Positions 5,046 through 6,892 of a DNA stretch of 6,892 nucleotides are shown here, piece by piece. Every line of letters starts with the position of its first letter. The first letter of the stretch is position 1. The translations under genes and the position numbers were made by a program. Below the pieces are notes generated by a model that was given only the letters and a program-made list of their open reading frames with translations, was not told the DNA's origin and did not search any database. The DNA is from Phycisphaerales bacterium (lineage in GTDB: Bacteria; Planctomycetota; Phycisphaerae; Phycisphaerales; SM1A02): NCBI GenBank assembly GCA_018882625.1, contig VERO01000118.1, positions 1 through 6,892 of the forward strand, read 5' to 3'.

Positions 5046-6377
5046 ATGTCACCGATCCTGTTGCGCGGCGGCCGGGTGATCGACCCTGCCCGTGGCGTGG
5101 ATGCGACCGCGGATGTCCTGATCGAGGGTGGGATTGTCAGGGCCATCGCAACCAGCCCCAGGCAGCACACGGCGGACGTGACCCTGGACTGCAGCGGGAA
5201 GCTGGTGCTGCCCGGTCTTGTCGATCCGCACGTCCACCTTCGAGAGCCCGGACAGTCGCACAAGGAGACGATTGCCAGCGGCGCCGCTTCGGCCATCGCT
5301 GGCGGGTTCACCAGCGTCTGCTGCATGCCCAACACGGATCCCGCAATCGACCTGCCCAGCACCGTCGAGTTCGTGAGGATGCGCGCCAATGTGGCCCGCC
5401 TCGCCCGGGTGTTCGTGGCTGGCGCCGCGACCGTCGCACGCAAGGGCGAGCAGCTGGCACCGATGGGCGCGATGCGCGCAGCGGGTGCCGTTGCCTTCAC
5501 GGACGACGGCGACTGCATCGCATCGGCAAGCATGATGGGCAAGGTGCTGTCGACCTGCGCATCGCTGGATGTGCCGTTCATGCAGCACTGCCAGGATCCA
5601 AGCCTCACCAAGGGCGCAGTCATGCACGCGGGCGTGGTGTCGGCGCGGCTTGGCCTTGGCGGATGGCCCTCCGTCGCCGAGGAGATCGTCATCGAGCGCG
5701 ACATCAGGCTGAACCGCGCGTATGGGTGCCGCTACCACGTGCAGCACCTCTCGAGCTCGGGAAGCGTGGAGATCGTCCGACGCGCGCGCGCAGAGGGCCT
5801 GCCGGTGTCCGCAGAGGCATCGCCCCATCACCTGCTGCTGACGGACGACGCGTGCGACGGCTACGACACGATGGCCAAGGTGAACCCTCCATTGCGCACT
5901 GCGGCTGACGTCGCCGCCGTGCGCGCGGGCGTTGCGGACGGCACCATCGGCGTGCTCGCCACGGATCATGCGCCCCACACGAGCGCCGAGAAGTCCCGTG
6001 ACTTCGCATCGGCTCCCTTCGGGCTCGTCGGCCTCGAGACTGCCCTGCCGCTCTACATGGAGGCCCTGGTGGACAGCGGCGCGATCTCGCTGCCCCGCCT
6101 CGTCGAGCTGCTCACCTTGGCGCCGGCGAGGCTGCTCGGGCTCGATGCGCGCGGCATCGGCCGGCTGGAGGAGGGACTGCCTGCCGACATCACGGTGGTC
6201 GACCCGGCCGCGGAGTGGACGGTGGACCCTTCCGCATTCCTGTCCAGGAGCCGCAACACGCCCTTCGCCGGACGTCGCGTGCGCGGCCGCGTGAGCGACG
6301 TGCTGGTCGGCGGGCGCCGGGTGCTCGCCGATGGCGCGCTCGCGGATGTCGCCTCCTCCGCGCTCACCTGGTGCTGA
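5046..6377 (+). CDS. pyrC: Dihydroorotase (type I)
   Basis: The enzyme closes N-carbamoyl-L-aspartate to L-dihydroorotate, the third step of de novo pyrimidine synthesis, in the cytoplasm. The 443 residues form an amidohydrolase with an N-terminal beta segment and a TIM barrel. The metal and substrate residues are H62 and H64 with R66 (DPHVHLREPG), the FTDDG aspartates D153/D154, H181 (MQHCQD), H234 (HVQHLSS), N280 (KVNPPLR) and D307 (ATDHAPH). With the full set present, this is an active dihydroorotase rather than the inactive DHO-like partner of aspartate transcarbamoylase. The length is slightly above the usual 425-430, from a short C-terminal tail. No pyrB or other pyrimidine gene is adjacent; an RND-type transporter gene follows after four bases. 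The ATG is chosen because the conserved start 'ILLRGGRVIDP' begins within three residues of it. Confidence 0.95.
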   Translation: MSPILLRGGRVIDPARGVDATADVLIEGGIVRAIATSPRQHTADVTLDCSGKLVLPGLVDPHVHLREPGQSHKETIASGAASAIAGGFTSVCCMPNTDPAIDLPSTVEFVRMRANVARLARVFVAGAATVARKGEQLAPMGAMRAAGAVAFTDDGDCIASASMMGKVLSTCASLDVPFMQHCQDPSLTKGAVMHAGVVSARLGLGGWPSVAEEIVIERDIRLNRAYGCRYHVQHLSSSGSVEIVRRARAEGLPVSAEASPHHLLLTDDACDGYDTMAKVNPPLRTAADVAAVRAGVADGTIGVLATDHAPHTSAEKSRDFASAPFGLVGLETALPLYMEALVDSGAISLPRLVELLTLAPARLLGLDARGIGRLEEGLPADITVVDPAAEWTVDPSAFLSRSRNTPFAGRRVRGRVSDVLVGGRRVLADGALADVASSALTWC

Positions 6378-6381
6378 GGCC

Positions 6382-6892
6382 GTGACCGGAGGTCCGCCCC
6401 CCATCCGAGAGCGGGTGTGCGACCTGCTGGCATCCGTCATCCTGCGCGGACGGTGGATCGTGCTGTCCGTGACCACCCTGCTTGCGGCAGCCGGCGCGAT
6501 CCTTGCGGCCACGAGGCTGCAGCTCGACGCCGACACGAACTCCCTCATCGAGCCCTCGCGCCCCTTCATGCAGCGCTACCGACAGTACCTCGCGCAGTTC
6601 GGGGACCAGGAGCACATCTACGTGGCGATCGACTCGCGAGGCGATGCGGCGGCAGCGCAGGCAGCTGCCGACGCCATTGGCGGTGCGCTCGAGACGCTGC
6701 CCGGCCTCACGGCGGTGCGCTGGCGCATCAGCGTGCCCGAGCAGTGGACGCTTGCGCCGCGCGCGATGCCGGACCGTGATCTGGATGGTCTCGTGCTGGC
6801 GGCGGGTGCGCTGCCCGTGCTCGCGGCCTCCCCCGACGCGGCGGCCGTCCTCGCGCATGCCGATGCCGAGCTCGGCCGGCTGACCTCAGGCG
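6382..6892 (+). CDS. RND/MMPL-type transporter, N-terminal part (3' end outside window)
   Basis: The frame is open to the window edge and gives 170 residues from a GTG start. A short cytoplasmic N-terminus (1-24) precedes one membrane helix (about 25-43, 'WIVLSVTTLLAAAGAILAA'). Then comes the 'LDADTNSLI' motif (48-56) that opens the first periplasmic domain in RND/MMPL proteins, followed by 'FMQRY...FGDQEHIYVAID'. This resembles predicted exporters of the HpnN/MMPL branch, which move lipids or other hydrophobic compounds. The rest, including the proton-relay residues, lies outside, so the substrate is unknown. The GTG at 6382 is four bases after the pyrC stop and implies coupling; GTG 6415 is an alternative start. 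Only GAGG two bases upstream could serve as a ribosome site. Confidence 0.8.
   Translation, partial: MTGGPPPIRERVCDLLASVILRGRWIVLSVTTLLAAAGAILAATRLQLDADTNSLIEPSRPFMQRYRQYLAQFGDQEHIYVAIDSRGDAAAAQAAADAIGGALETLPGLTAVRWRISVPEQWTLAPRAMPDRDLDGLVLAAGALPVLAASPDAAAVLAHADAELGRLTSG

Noticed and set aside
5049..6569. Long minus-strand open frame (506 codons) opposite pyrC
   Set aside because: It is an antisense shadow of pyrC and of the transporter start, with low-complexity Arg/His/Gly composition and no recognisable motif.

Overview
The window is a stretch of ordinary, GC-rich bacterial chromosome with strong G/C preference at third codon positions, densely packed with genes. There is no insertion sequence, phage gene, CRISPR array, tRNA or rRNA. 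An LptE-like lipoprotein end implies a diderm with an LPS-type outer membrane. A short UvrC that stops right after its endonuclease domain, and an AhpD-like protein of the type that begins with an 'IRG..AFRP' segment, remind me of Planctomycetota, perhaps Phycisphaerae. That placement is recall-based inference and was not tested.

Left part, plus strand (2-2889): the 3' end of an LptE-like LPS-assembly lipoprotein gene, then ftsH (membrane AAA+ zinc protease, all catalytic residues present), then an AhpD-like/carboxymuconolactone decarboxylase family protein with an intact redox motif. The gaps are 41 and 21 bases, so they probably form one transcription unit concerned with envelope assembly, membrane protein quality control and possibly peroxide or thiol stress.

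Middle part: uvrC on the minus strand (2925-4436) converges on the AhpD-like gene. It has both nuclease centres and the four Fe-S cysteines, but no C-terminal helix-hairpin-helix domain and a compositionally odd N-terminal extension. Diverging from it across a 60-base gap is a small plus-strand gene (4497-4871) for a secreted, Cys- and Lys-rich lipoprotein. It is built from three repeats, each with an APGAV segment and a C-x3-C-x6-C signature, and ends at a textbook intrinsic terminator with a UUCG tetraloop. I do not recognise its family; it is the most novel item here.

Right part, plus strand (5046-6892): pyrC (dihydroorotase, pyrimidine synthesis, complete metal-binding set) has no visible Shine-Dalgarno. 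It has either a leaderless start or a nine-codon upstream mini-ORF. Four bases after its stop begins the N-terminal part of an RND/MMPL-type membrane transporter, which runs off the window.

I see no strong evidence of a multi-gene undescribed system. The notable points are the repeat lipoprotein, the uvrC architecture and start, and the pyrC start region.
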